DNA from: Reyranella sp.
GTDB taxonomy: Bacteria; Pseudomonadota; Alphaproteobacteria; Reyranellales; Reyranellaceae
Length of the DNA: 64,000 nt
NCBI RefSeq assembly: GCF_004297405.1
Contig: NZ_SCVC01000015.1
Location: 1-64,000 of the forward strand
Direction of reading: 5' to 3'
Every line of letters begins with the position of its first letter. Positions within the stretch are counted from its first letter, which is position 1. A program made the position numbers and the translations under genes. The notes beneath the pieces were generated by a model, which searched no databases, was not told the origin of the DNA, and saw only the letters and a list, made by a program, of their open reading frames with translations. Of the stretch, positions 26,494 to 35,823 are shown piece by piece.

Positions 26494-27837
26494 CTGTCCG
26501 CCCACGCTTCTCCCGCCAAGCTGATCGCCCATCCCGTGTCGCGACTTCAGGGCCGCGTCCGCGCACCCGGCGACAAGTCGGTCTCCCACCGCTCCCTCAT
26601 GTTCGGCGCGCTCGCGCTGGGTGAAACCAGGATCACCGGCCTGCTCGAAGGCGAGGATGTGCTGGCCACGGCGGCCGCTCTGCGGGCGATGGGCGCACAG
26701 ATCGAGCACGAAGGTGCGGGCGCCTGGAGGGTCCGCGGTTTCGGCGTGGGCGGTGGCCGTGAACCCGACAATGTGCTCGACCTCGGCAATTCCGGGACCT
26801 CGGCGCGCCTGCTCTCGGGCATCCTGGCGAGCCACCGCTTCACCAGTTTCATGACCGGTGACGGCTCGTTGCGCCGCCGGCCGATGCAGCGGGTCATCGA
26901 GCCGCTGTCGCGCATGGGCGCGCGATTCGAAGCGCGCGAGGGGGGCCGCATGCCGCTGACCATCATCGGCACCGACGAGATGGTGCCGATCGAATATCGC
27001 CTGCCGGTCGCATCGGCGCAGGTGAAGAGCGCAATCCTGCTGGCCGGCCTCAACACCACAGGTGAAACCACGGTGATCGAGCCCGAGGCGACGCGCGACC
27101 ATACGGAGCGCATGCTGCGCCACTTCGGTGCCGAAGTCCGTGTGGTGCCGGCTGACGGCGGCGGCAAGCGCATCACGGTCGTGGGCTGGCCCGAACTCAA
27201 GGCGCGCGACATCGTCGTGCCGGGCGATCCCTCGTCGGCGGCCTTCGCTGTCGTGGCCGCCGCCATCCGGCCCGGCAGCGACGTGACGGTCGAGAATGTC
27301 GGCCTGAACCCGTTGCGCGCCGGTCTCTACGAAACCTTGCGGGACATGGGCGCGGACATCGAATTCCAGAACCAGCGCGAGATCGGCGGTGAGCCGGTGG
27401 CCGACCTGCGTGTGCGCGGCGGTGAACTGCAGGGTGTCGAGGTGCCGCCGGAGCGCGCGCCGTCGATGATCGACGAATATCCCATCCTCGCGGTAGCCGC
27501 GTCCTGCGCCAAGGGCACGACCCGCATGCTGGGTCTCGCCGAGCTGCGGGCCAAGGAAAGCGACCGGCTGGCCAGTGTTGCGGCGGGCCTGGCAGTAAAC
27601 GGCGTGCGCCATGAGATGGGTGTCGACAATCTGATCGTGCACGGCACCGGAGCGCCGCCTCAGGGCGGTGGGCTGGTCGTCACCCACCTCGACCACCGCA
27701 TCGCCATGTCGTTCCTGGTCCTGGGGCTTGCCACCCGCGAGCCCGTGGCGGTCGATGACGGCTCGCCGATCGACACCAGCTTTCCGGGCTTTGCCCGGTT
27801 GATGAACGATCTCGGCGGCCGGGTGGAGACGGCGTGA
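26494..27837 (+). CDS. aroA: 3-phosphoshikimate 1-carboxyvinyltransferase (EPSP synthase)
   Basis: The 447-residue enzyme transfers enolpyruvate to shikimate 3-phosphate. It carries class II markers: GDKS, SAQVKS and RDHTE. The PEP-binding loop reads DLGNSGTSARLL, with Gly where the CP4 enzyme has Ala. No ATG, GTG or TTG start with a ribosome site is found. The GTG at 26536 lacks a ribosome site, whereas a CTG at 26494 has GGGAG six bases upstream and gives a leader (M)SAHASPAKLIAH like those of relatives. The start is therefore uncertain. It overlaps cmk by four bases. Confidence 0.93.
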   Translation: MSAHASPAKLIAHPVSRLQGRVRAPGDKSVSHRSLMFGALALGETRITGLLEGEDVLATAAALRAMGAQIEHEGAGAWRVRGFGVGGGREPDNVLDLGNSGTSARLLSGILASHRFTSFMTGDGSLRRRPMQRVIEPLSRMGARFEAREGGRMPLTIIGTDEMVPIEYRLPVASAQVKSAILLAGLNTTGETTVIEPEATRDHTERMLRHFGAEVRVVPADGGGKRITVVGWPELKARDIVVPGDPSSAAFAVVAAAIRPGSDVTVENVGLNPLRAGLYETLRDMGADIEFQNQREIGGEPVADLRVRGGELQGVEVPPERAPSMIDEYPILAVAASCAKGTTRMLGLAELRAKESDRLASVAAGLAVNGVRHEMGVDNLIVHGTGAPPQGGGLVVTHLDHRIAMSFLVLGLATREPVAVDDGSPIDTSFPGFARLMNDLGGRVETA

Positions 27838-28466
27838 ACGGACGCCTCGTCATCGCCATCGACGGGCCGTCGGGTTCAGGCAAAGGGACCCTGGCCAAGC
27901 GGCTGGCGGCGCATTTTGGCCTGCCCTATCTCGATACCGGGCTGCTCTACCGGGCGGTCGGGGTCAAAGCCGAGCGCGTCGGCAGGCCGCCGGACGAGGT
28001 CGCGGCCGGCTTGCAGGCGGCGGACCTGCTTGGAGACGAACTCCGGACCGATGTTGCGGGTCAATTGGCGTCCAAGGTGGCCGTGTTGGCGCAAGTCAGA
28101 GCCAACCTCTTGAATTTCCAGAAAAACTTCGCATCTCAGGCCTCTGGCGCCGTGCTCGATGGGCGCGACGTCGGAACCGTCATTTGCCCTGACGCGCCCG
28201 TGAAATTATTCGTCACGGCCAGCCCCGAAACCAGGGCAGATCGGCGGTACCAGGAGTTGCGCGGCCGAGGGGTCGACACTATAAAGCCGCGCGTTCTTGC
28301 CGAGATGGCGGAGCGGGACCGTCGCGACAGCGAACGGGCGGCTGCACCTCTGAAAGCCGCACCCGATGCTTTCCTTCTCGATACCAGCGACATGGATGCC
28401 GATGCGGCCTTCGCCGCAGCTTTGGCGTTCATAGAGCGCAAGGGCTTTCGATCTTCCGGGCCGTAA
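27834..28466 (+). CDS. cmk: Cytidylate kinase
   Basis: The 210-residue kinase phosphorylates CMP and dCMP. The P-loop is IAIDGPSGSGKGTLAKRLAAHFGLPYLDTGLLYRAVG, with the CMP-binding region GAVLDGRDVGTVICPDAPVKLFVTASPETRADRRYQEL. The C-terminal DAFLLDTSDMDADAAFAAALAFIE is as usual. Start GTG at 27834 overlaps aroA. The order aroA-cmk-rpsA is conserved in proteobacteria. Confidence 0.95.
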   Translation: MNGRLVIAIDGPSGSGKGTLAKRLAAHFGLPYLDTGLLYRAVGVKAERVGRPPDEVAAGLQAADLLGDELRTDVAGQLASKVAVLAQVRANLLNFQKNFASQASGAVLDGRDVGTVICPDAPVKLFVTASPETRADRRYQELRGRGVDTIKPRVLAEMAERDRRDSERAAAPLKAAPDAFLLDTSDMDADAAFAAALAFIERKGFRSSGP

Positions 28467-28616
28467 ATCGCCGCCGGCGGATTGAAGACTTCCAGCGGCG
28501 ATTGCGCGGGACGAGTCGTCCTTGCGTCGGTGTTTCAAAGGCAGTGGATCCGCCGGACTTAACCGGCTGGCCGACAGGCGGCAGCGTTTCGCCTGGGATC
28601 GATGAAGGAGAGTTGA

Positions 28617-30341
28617 ATGGCCAAGGGCAGCGCCCTACGTAGACCCGCGGACGATACCGCCAGCGCGGAGTTCGCAGCACTTCTCGAAGAATCGCTCGGC
28701 GGTTCTCCGAGCTTCGAAGGTACGGTGGTCAAAGGGACCGTCGTGCGTATCGCCAACGATTTCGTCGTGGTGGATGTCGGCCTCAAGTCCGAAGGCCGCG
28801 TTGCACTGCGTGAGTTCTCCAACGGTGGCGCCGCCCCCGAAGTGAAGGAAGGCGACACGGTCGACATCTTCGTCGATCGCATGGAGAACAAGGACGGTGA
28901 AGCCGTCCTCTCGCGCGACAAGGCTCGCCGCGAAGAAGCCTGGACGGTCCTCGAGAAGGCATTCACCGATCAGGAACGTGTCATGGGCACGATCTTCGGC
29001 CGCGTGAAGGGTGGCTTCACGGTCGACCTGTCGGGCGCCGTGGCCTTCCTGCCGGGCAGCCAGGTCGATGTCCGCCCGGTGCGCGACGTCGGCCCGCTGA
29101 TGGGCCAGGCCCAGCAGTTCGCCATCCTCAAGATGGACCGCCGCCGCGGCAACATCGTCGTGTCGCGCCGCGCCGTCATGGAAGAGACCCGCGCCGAAGA
29201 CCGCACGCGCCTGATGGGGGCGCTGTCGGAGGGCCAGGTGCTCGACGGCGTCGTCAAGAACATCACCGACTACGGCGCGTTCGTGGATCTGGGTGGCGTC
29301 GACGGCCTGCTGCACGTCACCGATATCGCCTGGAAGCGCATCAACCATCCGTCGGAAGCCCTCACCATCGGCCAGCAGGTCAAGGTGCAGGTCGTCCGCT
29401 TCAACCCCGAGACGCAGCGCATCTCGCTCGGCATGAAGCAGCTGATGGCCGATCCGTGGGACGGCGCGGGTGCGAAGTACCCGGTCGGCCTCAAGCTCAA
29501 GGGCCGCGTCACCAACATCACCGACTACGGCGCCTTCGTGGAGCTGGAGCCGGGCGTCGAAGGTCTGGTCCACGTCTCCGAGATGAGCTGGACCAAGAAG
29601 AACGTGCACCCCGGCAAGATCGTTTCGACCTCGCAGGAAGTCGAAGTGATGGTGCTGGACGTCGACATGTCCAAGCGCCGCATCTCGCTCGGCCTCAAGC
29701 AGTGCATGGCCAACCCCTGGGAGAGCTTTGCCGACAAGTTCCCGTCGGGCACCGAGCTCGAGGGCGAAGTCCGCAACATCACCGAGTTCGGCCTGTTCGT
29801 GGGCCTGCCCGGCGACATCGACGGCATGGTTCATCTCAGCGATCTGAGCTGGGACAAGGCCGGCGACGAAGCGATCCGCGACTTCAAGAAGGGCGACCAG
29901 GTCAAGGTCAAGGTCCTCGACGTCGACATGGACAAGGAGCGCATCTCGCTCGGCATCAAGCAGCTCGCCAACGATCCGTTCGAGAAGGTGGGTTCGGTCG
30001 CCAAGAAGGGTGACGTCGTCACCGTCATCGTGGCCGGCATCCAGGACAACGGCATCGACGTCACGGTGCAGGACGGCATCCCGGGCTTCATCCGCAAGTC
30101 GGAGCTCAGCCGCGACCGTTCCGAGCAGCGTCCTGACCGCTACGCGATCGGCGACAAGCTCGATGCCAAGATCACCAACATCGACAAGGCCTCGCGCCGC
30201 GTCGTGCTGTCGGTCAAGGCGCGCGAACTGGACGAAGAGAAGAAGGCGATGGCCGATTTCGGCTCGTCCGACTCTGGCGCCAGCCTGGGCGATATCCTGG
30301 GTGCGGCCCTCAAGAAGAAGGCCGAGGACGACGGCAAGTAG
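28617..30341 (+). CDS. rpsA: 30S ribosomal protein S1
   Basis: The 574-residue protein has six S1 OB-fold repeats, for example TVVRIANDFVVVDVGLKSEGRV, KGGFTVDLSGAVAFLPGSQVD, KNITDYGAFVDLGGVDGLLHVTDIAWKR and TNITDYGAFVELEPGVEGLVHVSEMSW. It binds mRNA for translation initiation. The last repeats (VAGIQDNGIDVTVQDGIPGFIRKSELSRDR) and tail are as in alphaproteobacterial S1. AAGGAGAGTTGA precedes the ATG. A strong terminator follows. Confidence 0.97.
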   Translation: MAKGSALRRPADDTASAEFAALLEESLGGSPSFEGTVVKGTVVRIANDFVVVDVGLKSEGRVALREFSNGGAAPEVKEGDTVDIFVDRMENKDGEAVLSRDKARREEAWTVLEKAFTDQERVMGTIFGRVKGGFTVDLSGAVAFLPGSQVDVRPVRDVGPLMGQAQQFAILKMDRRRGNIVVSRRAVMEETRAEDRTRLMGALSEGQVLDGVVKNITDYGAFVDLGGVDGLLHVTDIAWKRINHPSEALTIGQQVKVQVVRFNPETQRISLGMKQLMADPWDGAGAKYPVGLKLKGRVTNITDYGAFVELEPGVEGLVHVSEMSWTKKNVHPGKIVSTSQEVEVMVLDVDMSKRRISLGLKQCMANPWESFADKFPSGTELEGEVRNITEFGLFVGLPGDIDGMVHLSDLSWDKAGDEAIRDFKKGDQVKVKVLDVDMDKERISLGIKQLANDPFEKVGSVAKKGDVVTVIVAGIQDNGIDVTVQDGIPGFIRKSELSRDRSEQRPDRYAIGDKLDAKITNIDKASRRVVLSVKARELDEEKKAMADFGSSDSGASLGDILGAALKKKAEDDGK

Positions 30342-30365
30342 GCCGTTTTCCCCGCGATTTAAGCG

Positions 30366-30397
30366 AAGGCCGGTCCGCAAGGACCGGCCTTTTCTTT
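30366..30397 (+). terminator. Rho-independent terminator of rpsA
   Basis: Arms AAGGCCGGTCC (30366-30376) and GGACCGGCCTT (30381-30391) with loop GCAA are followed by TTTTCTTTT. The loop and design match the phasin terminator at 7152-7180. Confidence 0.92.
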
Positions 30398-30416
30398 TGC
30401 TTTCAATGGCTTAGGC

Positions 30417-30444
30417 TTGACGATCCCGTTAATTGTTTTAATAT
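30417..30444 (+). promoter_or_regulatory. Sigma-70-type promoter of ihfB
   Basis: TTGACG (30417-30422) and TAATAT (30439-30444) are spaced by 16 bases in an AT-rich stretch directly after the rpsA terminator. The ihfB start codon is 55 bases downstream. Confidence 0.65.
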
Positions 30445-30498
30445 CAACGACTTAAATCCTTGATCTCGGGGTCTCATAGCCTCGCCCATGGAACTGCG

Positions 30499-30846
30499 AT
30501 GACCAAGTCCGAGCTGATTGCCCGCCTGGCGGCCCGGAATCCGCATCTCTACCAAAGGGATGTCGAGCGGATTGTCGCGACAGTCTTCGATGAAATCTCC
30601 AAGGCCCTGGCGTCCGGCCATCGCGTCGAGTTGCGTGGCTTTGGTGCGTTCTCTGTGAAGAAGCGTGACCCGCGCACCGGCCGCAATCCGCGGACGGGTG
30701 AGCAGGTGGCCGTGGCCTCCAAGCGCGTGCCCTACTTCAAGACCGGCAAGGATCTGCGCGACCGCCTGAACAAGGAAGCGGCACGCGCGGCCGGCCTGCT
30801 GCCGGCCGAAGGCGACGCGGCCAAACCGGAAAGCGACAAGACGTAG
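30499..30846 (+). CDS. ihfB: Integration host factor beta subunit
   Basis: The 115-residue DNA-bending protein has the HU/IHF fold: [91 protein letters not shown]. The beta-arm RNPRTGE and the C-terminal [10 protein letters not shown] are characteristic of IhfB. The tail is longer and acidic. Start at 30499 by homology. It has its own promoter. Confidence 0.95.
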   Translation: MTKSELIARLAARNPHLYQRDVERIVATVFDEISKALASGHRVELRGFGAFSVKKRDPRTGRNPRTGEQVAVASKRVPYFKTGKDLRDRLNKEAARAAGLLPAEGDAAKPESDKT

Positions 30847-30892
30847 CGTTCGCTCGCTTCGACAGGGGGCGGTGTGCGATGCTGGCCGCGCC

Positions 30893-31312
30893 ATGAAGTT
30901 CCTGTCCCGCGCCCTGTTCCTGCTCTTCATCCTGATCGGCGTGCTGATCGCGGTCAGCAATTCGCAGCCTGTGCAGCTCACCCTGTGGCCGTTGCCGCAC
31001 GTCGTCGTGATGCCAGTCTATCTCCTGGTGATCGCGTTGCTGTTGCTGGGCGTGCTGGCGGGCCTCGGTATGGGCTGGTGGGCGGCTCGTCATCACCGCC
31101 GCCGTGCCCGTGAGGCGGGCGGCGAGGCAGCACGGCTGGAGCGTGAACTGGGCCGCTTGCGTACCGCAGAGACAACGCGCCAGGCGGCTACTCAATCAGG
31201 CGCCGCGTCCTCAGGGCCGGCATCGCGTGACCAGAAGGCCATCGAACGCCAGAGTGCTTTGGTCGCCCCCGAATTGGGATCGCCCGGCACCACCCGCGGC
31301 CCGTTTTCGTGA
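30893..31312 (+). CDS. lapA: LapA-domain (DUF1049) inner-membrane protein
   Basis: The 139-residue protein has two membrane helices (about residues 5-22 and 40-62), with the family motif NSQPVQLTLWPLP between them, and a cytoplasmic basic and helical tail (WWAARHHRRRAREAGGEAARLERELGRLR). LapA-like proteins assist lipopolysaccharide assembly control in E. coli; here the role is by domain only. A GTG at 30872 is an alternative start. It follows ihfB as is common, and overlaps the next gene by four bases. Confidence 0.78.
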   Translation: MKFLSRALFLLFILIGVLIAVSNSQPVQLTLWPLPHVVVMPVYLLVIALLLLGVLAGLGMGWWAARHHRRRAREAGGEAARLERELGRLRTAETTRQAATQSGAASSGPASRDQKAIERQSALVAPELGSPGTTRGPFS

Positions 31313-32283
31313 AGATCCTGTCGGCGGCCGACGTCGATGTCGCACTCGACGACCTGGCGCTGATCGACCGCCTCGACGAGCTGTTTCGCGCCGGCTGCGA
31401 GATGCCGACGCGGCATCACCATCCCATCAAGGAGCCACTCGGTCCGCATTCGGCCGATGCCATGCTGCTGCTGATGCCAGCCTGGACGCGTGGCCCGTCG
31501 GGACGGATCGGCGTCAAGGTCGTCACGGTGTTCCCCGACAACGGCAAGCGCTCGCTGCCCTCGATCTATGGCCAGTATCTGCTGCTGGACGGCACGACCG
31601 GTGCCACCCTGGCGTTGCTCGACGGCACCATGCTGACCAAGCGGCGTACTGCCTGTGCTTCCGGCCTCGCCTCGCGCTACCTGTCCCGCACCGATGCCGC
31701 GCGGTTGCTGATGATCGGCACGGGCGCGCTGGCGCCGGAGCTGATCCGGGTGCATGCCAAAGTGCGTCCGATCCGCGAGGTGGCGATTTGGGGCCGCACG
31801 CCGGCCCATGCTGAAACCCTCGCGGAGGGGTTGGCTCAATCACTACCCATGGCTCTTGGCCGGCCGATTACGGTCCGCGCCATCACCGACCGCCGCGCCG
31901 CCGTTGCCGACGCCGATATCGTTTCCTGTGCCACGCTCTCCAAGGCGCCGCTGGTCGAAGGGGCGTGGCTGCGCGAGGGTCAGCACCTCGATTTGGTGGG
32001 TGCCTATACGCCACAGATGCGCGAGTCCGACGACAATGCGGTGTGGCGCGCGCGCGTCTACGTCGATACGCGCGCCGGCGCTCTGAAGGAGGGCGGCGAC
32101 ATCGTCCAGCCGCTGGCGAATGGCACGATCGAGGACGACGACGTGATCGGCGACCTCTTTGAGCTGACCCGGGGCCAGCAGACCGGCCGCCTGCCGGGCG
32201 ATGCCACCAGCATCACCCTCTTCAAGTCGGTGGGTGCCGCGCTGGAGGATCTGGCGGCCGCCGAACTCGCGGTCGAGGCCTGA
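31309..32283 (+). CDS. Ornithine cyclodeaminase / mu-crystallin family protein
   Basis: The 324-residue NAD(P)-binding protein has SGRIGVKVVTVFPDNGKRSLPSIYGQYLLLDGTTGATLALLDGTMLTKRRTACASGLASRYLSR. This region holds the catalytic lysine and the substrate-binding segment of the family. The Rossmann part is LLMIGTGALAPELIRVHAKVRP, with HLDLVGAYTPQMRESDD further on. Members are ornithine cyclodeaminases, ketimine reductases or alanine dehydrogenases, and the exact reaction cannot be told. GTG start overlapping lapA. It overlaps the acetyltransferase gene by one base. Confidence 0.85.
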   Translation: MKILSAADVDVALDDLALIDRLDELFRAGCEMPTRHHHPIKEPLGPHSADAMLLLMPAWTRGPSGRIGVKVVTVFPDNGKRSLPSIYGQYLLLDGTTGATLALLDGTMLTKRRTACASGLASRYLSRTDAARLLMIGTGALAPELIRVHAKVRPIREVAIWGRTPAHAETLAEGLAQSLPMALGRPITVRAITDRRAAVADADIVSCATLSKAPLVEGAWLREGQHLDLVGAYTPQMRESDDNAVWRARVYVDTRAGALKEGGDIVQPLANGTIEDDDVIGDLFELTRGQQTGRLPGDATSITLFKSVGAALEDLAAAELAVEA

Positions 32284-32834
32284 TGCGCGACCAACTGGCC
32301 CGTATGCTCGCCGGTGAGCTCTACCATCCTGGCGCGCCCGACATTCAAGCCGAGCTTGCGACCTCGCGAGCCTGGCTCGCCCGGTATAACGCGTCTTTCG
32401 GCCAGTCTTCGTCGGAATTGCGCAAGCTCCTGGCCGAGCGACTGGCGGCCGTCGGGGAGGGCGCGCAAATCCGACCGCCGTTCTTCTGCGACTACGGTTT
32501 CAACATCAAGCTCGGCGCCAACGTCTTCCTCAACTTCAACTGCGTCATTCTCGATGTCGTCGAAGTCACGATCGGTGACGAGACCCAGATCGGTCCCGCC
32601 GTCCAGATCTACGCCGCAGATCATCCGCGCGACCCGGTCCAACGTCGCCAGGGCCTGGAACTGGGCCGACCGGTGAAGATCGGCCGCAATGTCTGGATCG
32701 GTGGTGGGGCGATCATCCTGCCCGGCATCACTATCGGTGATGACGCTGTGATCGGCGCCGGCTCCGTCGTCACAAAAGATGTTGGACCCGGCGCCACCGT
32801 CGTCGGTAATCCGGCGCGCCAGGTCGGGCGATAA
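32283..32834 (+). CDS. Maltose/galactoside-type O-acetyltransferase (hexapeptide repeat)
   Basis: The 183-residue protein has the short helical N-terminal domain of maltose acetyltransferases (MRDQLARMLAGELYHPGAPDIQAEL). The left-handed beta-helix of hexapeptide repeats follows (IRPPFFCDYGFNIKLGANVFLNFNCVILDV, IGRNVWIGGGAIILPGITIGDDAVIGAGSVVTKDV, VVGNPARQ). The catalytic His is in YAADHPRDP. It acetylates a sugar or similar acceptor from acetyl-CoA. It converges with the CoA-transferase gene with one base between stops. Confidence 0.88.
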   Translation: MRDQLARMLAGELYHPGAPDIQAELATSRAWLARYNASFGQSSSELRKLLAERLAAVGEGAQIRPPFFCDYGFNIKLGANVFLNFNCVILDVVEVTIGDETQIGPAVQIYAADHPRDPVQRRQGLELGRPVKIGRNVWIGGGAIILPGITIGDDAVIGAGSVVTKDVGPGATVVGNPARQVGR

Positions 32835-32835
32835 T

Positions 32836-34038
32836 TTACGCCGGTTCGATCAGGGCGCCCGACTTCTTCAAAGCTTCTATGTCGGCTGCGCTGACGCCGG
32901 CCTCGGCCAGGACGGAGCGGGAATCGGCTCCCTGCAGCGGTGCCATGGTGCGGATGGTGGGTGGCGTCCTGCTCATGCGCATCGGCGGCTCGACCATCAT
33001 GATCTCGCCCTCGCTGGGGTGCGGGTATTTCTTGAAGAGTTGGCGCCAGATCAGATGGGGGTCCTCGAACAGATCAGCCGGCCGCGATACCGGGGCATTG
33101 GGGATCTGGCCCTCGTCGAGCAGCTTCACCCATTCGGCGGTGGTGCGGCTTGGCGCCAGCGCTTCGACCATCGCGTACATGTCGGCGATGTGCATCGACC
33201 GGGCATTGATTGTCGAATAGCGGGGGTCCTTCAGCACCTCGGGGCGGCCGACGATCTCGAAGAAGTTGCGCCAGTGCTTGTCGTTGTAGGGCAGGATCGC
33301 CATCCAGCCGTCGAGGGTGCGGTAGGGTTTGCGGGTACGCGCCAGCAGGCGCGAGTAGCCCACCTCGCCGTCGTCGCTGAAAGTCCGTTCCCACAGGTGT
33401 TCGACCATTAGCCAGGCCGACATGGTCTCGAACATCGGCACTTCGACGAACTGACCCTCGCCAGTGCGCTGCCGATGCATAAGGGCTGAAAGTGTCGAGA
33501 AGGCGAAGGTGAGGCCCACCGTCTTGTCGGCGATGATGGTCGGCGGATAGCGCGGGACATCGTCGCCGGCGGCCCGGCCCATCAGGTCGGCGATGCCGAA
33601 GCGGGCCTGGATGGCGTCGTCATAGGCTGGCAGTTTTCCGTAAGGACCATCTGCCGAATAGCCGTAGGCACCGACATAAACGATGTCGGGCTTCACCTTG
33701 CGGATCTCCTCGTAACTCAGCCCCAAGCCCTCGATCGCCTGCGGGCGCAGGGCATGCACGAAGGCATCGGCCGTCGCCACGACCTTGAGCAACGCCGCTC
33801 GAGCGTCCTTGTCCTTGAGATCGAGGCAGAGCGAGCGCTTGTTGCGGTTCACATAGAGATAGGTCGGGCCCATGCCCGGCGTCTTGCCGGGCTTGCCGAT
33901 GTGCCGCACGGCATCGCCCTCGGGCGCCTCGACCTTGATCACGTCGGCTCCCTGATCGGCCAGCAACATGGTGCCGTAGGGGCCGAGGATGATGTTGGTG
34001 AGGTCGACGATCCTGAGGCCTTCGAGCGCGCCGGGCAT
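32836..34038 (-). CDS. CaiB/BaiF family (class III) CoA-transferase
   Basis: The 400-residue protein starts LEGLRIVDLTNIILGPYGTMLLADQGADVIKVEAPEGD, the family's CoA-binding opening. It has the catalytic aspartate D140 in GPYGKLPAYDDAIQARFG. Class III enzymes move CoA between carboxylic acids. Close divergence (112 bases) from an acyl-CoA ligase gene suggests that both activate related acids. Substrate unknown. Confidence 0.9.
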   Translation of the reverse strand: MPGALEGLRIVDLTNIILGPYGTMLLADQGADVIKVEAPEGDAVRHIGKPGKTPGMGPTYLYVNRNKRSLCLDLKDKDARAALLKVVATADAFVHALRPQAIEGLGLSYEEIRKVKPDIVYVGAYGYSADGPYGKLPAYDDAIQARFGIADLMGRAAGDDVPRYPPTIIADKTVGLTFAFSTLSALMHRQRTGEGQFVEVPMFETMSAWLMVEHLWERTFSDDGEVGYSRLLARTRKPYRTLDGWMAILPYNDKHWRNFFEIVGRPEVLKDPRYSTINARSMHIADMYAMVEALAPSRTTAEWVKLLDEGQIPNAPVSRPADLFEDPHLIWRQLFKKYPHPSEGEIMMVEPPMRMSRTPPTIRTMAPLQGADSRSVLAEAGVSAADIEALKKSGALIEPA

Positions 34039-34150
34039 TGCCTATCCTGTTGGGTTGGAGAAACGGCGGCCACCCTGCCACCACCTTGACCGCGCGTCAT
34101 CGCCTCTGGCATTGCGACGCAAAACGCTAAGCAAACTCCGGAGGAATCCC

Positions 34151-35692
34151 ATGGACGTGCGTACGCAGATGCGAAGTGCCGCGCGCTACAACGCGGCCCG
34201 CGAGGCGATCGTGGCGGGCGATCGGCGGCTCACCTTCGCTCAAGCCTGGGATCGCGGCGTGCGCATGGCCAACGGCCTTCTGGCGCTCGGCCTCAAGCCT
34301 CAGGACAGGGTCGGGGTGCTCGAAGACAACACCCTGGAATCGTCTGATTTCTTCCTGGGTGCGACCATCGCCAACTTGGTGCGGGTCCCGCTCTATCCAC
34401 GCAATGCGCGTGAGAGCCATGTCCATATGTTGGGTCATACTGGCTGCCGCGTGGTCGTGGTCTCGGAGAAGTACGCCGAGGAAATAGAATCGATACGCGG
34501 TGAACTACCCGAACTCGAACATATCCTTGTCCGCGACTCAGGTTACGAAGCGTGGTTGGCACGGCAATCCGACATCGATCCTGCCCCTGCCATCGATCCG
34601 AAGGACTATTTCATCATCCGTCACACCGGGGGCACGACCGGCAAATCGAAGGGCGTGGCCTATACCCATCATGCGTGGCTCGCCGCCGGCCGCGACTGGT
34701 TCTACCTCTATCCGCCGGTCGAGCCGGGCGACTCATGCCTGCATCTCGCGCCGATCAGCCACGGTTCCGGCTATCTCTTCACGCCGATCTGGCTCGGCGG
34801 CGGGCGTAACGTCATGGCCGAAAAGTTCGATCCGGCGAGTCTGCTCGATCTCATGGAGGAAGAACGCACCGCGTACATGTTCATGGTGCCGACGATCCTG
34901 AATGCCATTAACCGGATTCCCGGCATCGAAGCGCGCAGGTTCCCCCATCTGAAATGCATGCTCGTCTCAGCGGCGCCAATCTCCGACGAAACCGCCCTGA
35001 AGGCTTATGAGATCTTCGGAGACGCCATGTATCAGGGCTATGGGCAGACCGAGGTACTACCTGTAGCGATGATGGGGCCGCGGCAATGGTTCGCCAAAGA
35101 TGTACCTGGCTCTCAACCATTGCGTGCCTGCGGCATGCCGCTGCCCTTCGCACAGCTTCAGATCTGGAACGAGGACAACAAACCGGTGGCGCCTGGTGAA
35201 GCCGGCGAGATCGTCGCCAAGGCTGAAGGTCAGATGCAGGGTTTCTGGAACAACCCGCAGGCAACGGCCGAGCGTATCGTCGATGGATGGGTGAAAACCG
35301 GTGACATCGGCCGTCTCGATGAGAACGGCTATCTCTACATGCTAGACCGCGCCGACGACATGGTGATCTCCGGGGGCTTCAACATCTATCCGGCCGAGCT
35401 CGAGAATGTCATCGCCGCACATCCTGCCGTGCTCGAAGTTGCTGTGTTCGGTATCCCCGATCAGCGCTGGGGTGAGACGCCTTGTGCCGTCGTCTGTGTA
35501 AAGGAAGAGAGCGCAGTGACGGAGAAGGAACTTGTCGATCTCTGCTCCGTTCACCTCGGCAACTACAAGCGGCCGGGCAAGATTGTGATTCGCTACGATC
35601 CCCTGCCCAAGACACCGGTCGGCAAGATCAAGCGGAAGGAGTTGCGCGAGCCCTTCTGGGTGGGTCACGAGCGGCGGGTCGCTGGTAACTGA
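34151..35692 (+). CDS. AMP-dependent acyl-CoA synthetase/ligase
   Basis: The 513-residue ANL-superfamily enzyme activates a carboxylic acid through an acyl-adenylate. The P-loop is IIRHTGGTTGKSKGVAYTH, with the A5 motif YQGYGQTEVLPVAM, the hinge WVKTGDIGRLDENGYLYMLDRADDMVISGGFNIYPAELEN, and the catalytic lysine in PKTPVGKIKRKEL. The ATG at 34151 has GGAGGAA seven bases upstream; the longer frame is not supported. Substrate not evident. Confidence 0.9.
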   Translation: MDVRTQMRSAARYNAAREAIVAGDRRLTFAQAWDRGVRMANGLLALGLKPQDRVGVLEDNTLESSDFFLGATIANLVRVPLYPRNARESHVHMLGHTGCRVVVVSEKYAEEIESIRGELPELEHILVRDSGYEAWLARQSDIDPAPAIDPKDYFIIRHTGGTTGKSKGVAYTHHAWLAAGRDWFYLYPPVEPGDSCLHLAPISHGSGYLFTPIWLGGGRNVMAEKFDPASLLDLMEEERTAYMFMVPTILNAINRIPGIEARRFPHLKCMLVSAAPISDETALKAYEIFGDAMYQGYGQTEVLPVAMMGPRQWFAKDVPGSQPLRACGMPLPFAQLQIWNEDNKPVAPGEAGEIVAKAEGQMQGFWNNPQATAERIVDGWVKTGDIGRLDENGYLYMLDRADDMVISGGFNIYPAELENVIAAHPAVLEVAVFGIPDQRWGETPCAVVCVKEESAVTEKELVDLCSVHLGNYKRPGKIVIRYDPLPKTPVGKIKRKELREPFWVGHERRVAGN

Positions 35693-35823
35693 CGGTTGGT
35701 TCGCTGCCGTGCCGACTTGAGCTAGTCAAGGGATCGCCATTCACCTTCATCAAAGAGTGTTATGTGACCGTTGTGCAACGCGCGCTGTCAGTGTAGCCAA
35801 GGGGCAGCAGGGCCGGGGGGGCG

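Noticed and set aside
28635..30380. A 581-codon open frame antisense to rpsA
   Set aside because: It mirrors the ribosomal protein gene codon by codon in GC-rich DNA and has no family features or ribosome site.
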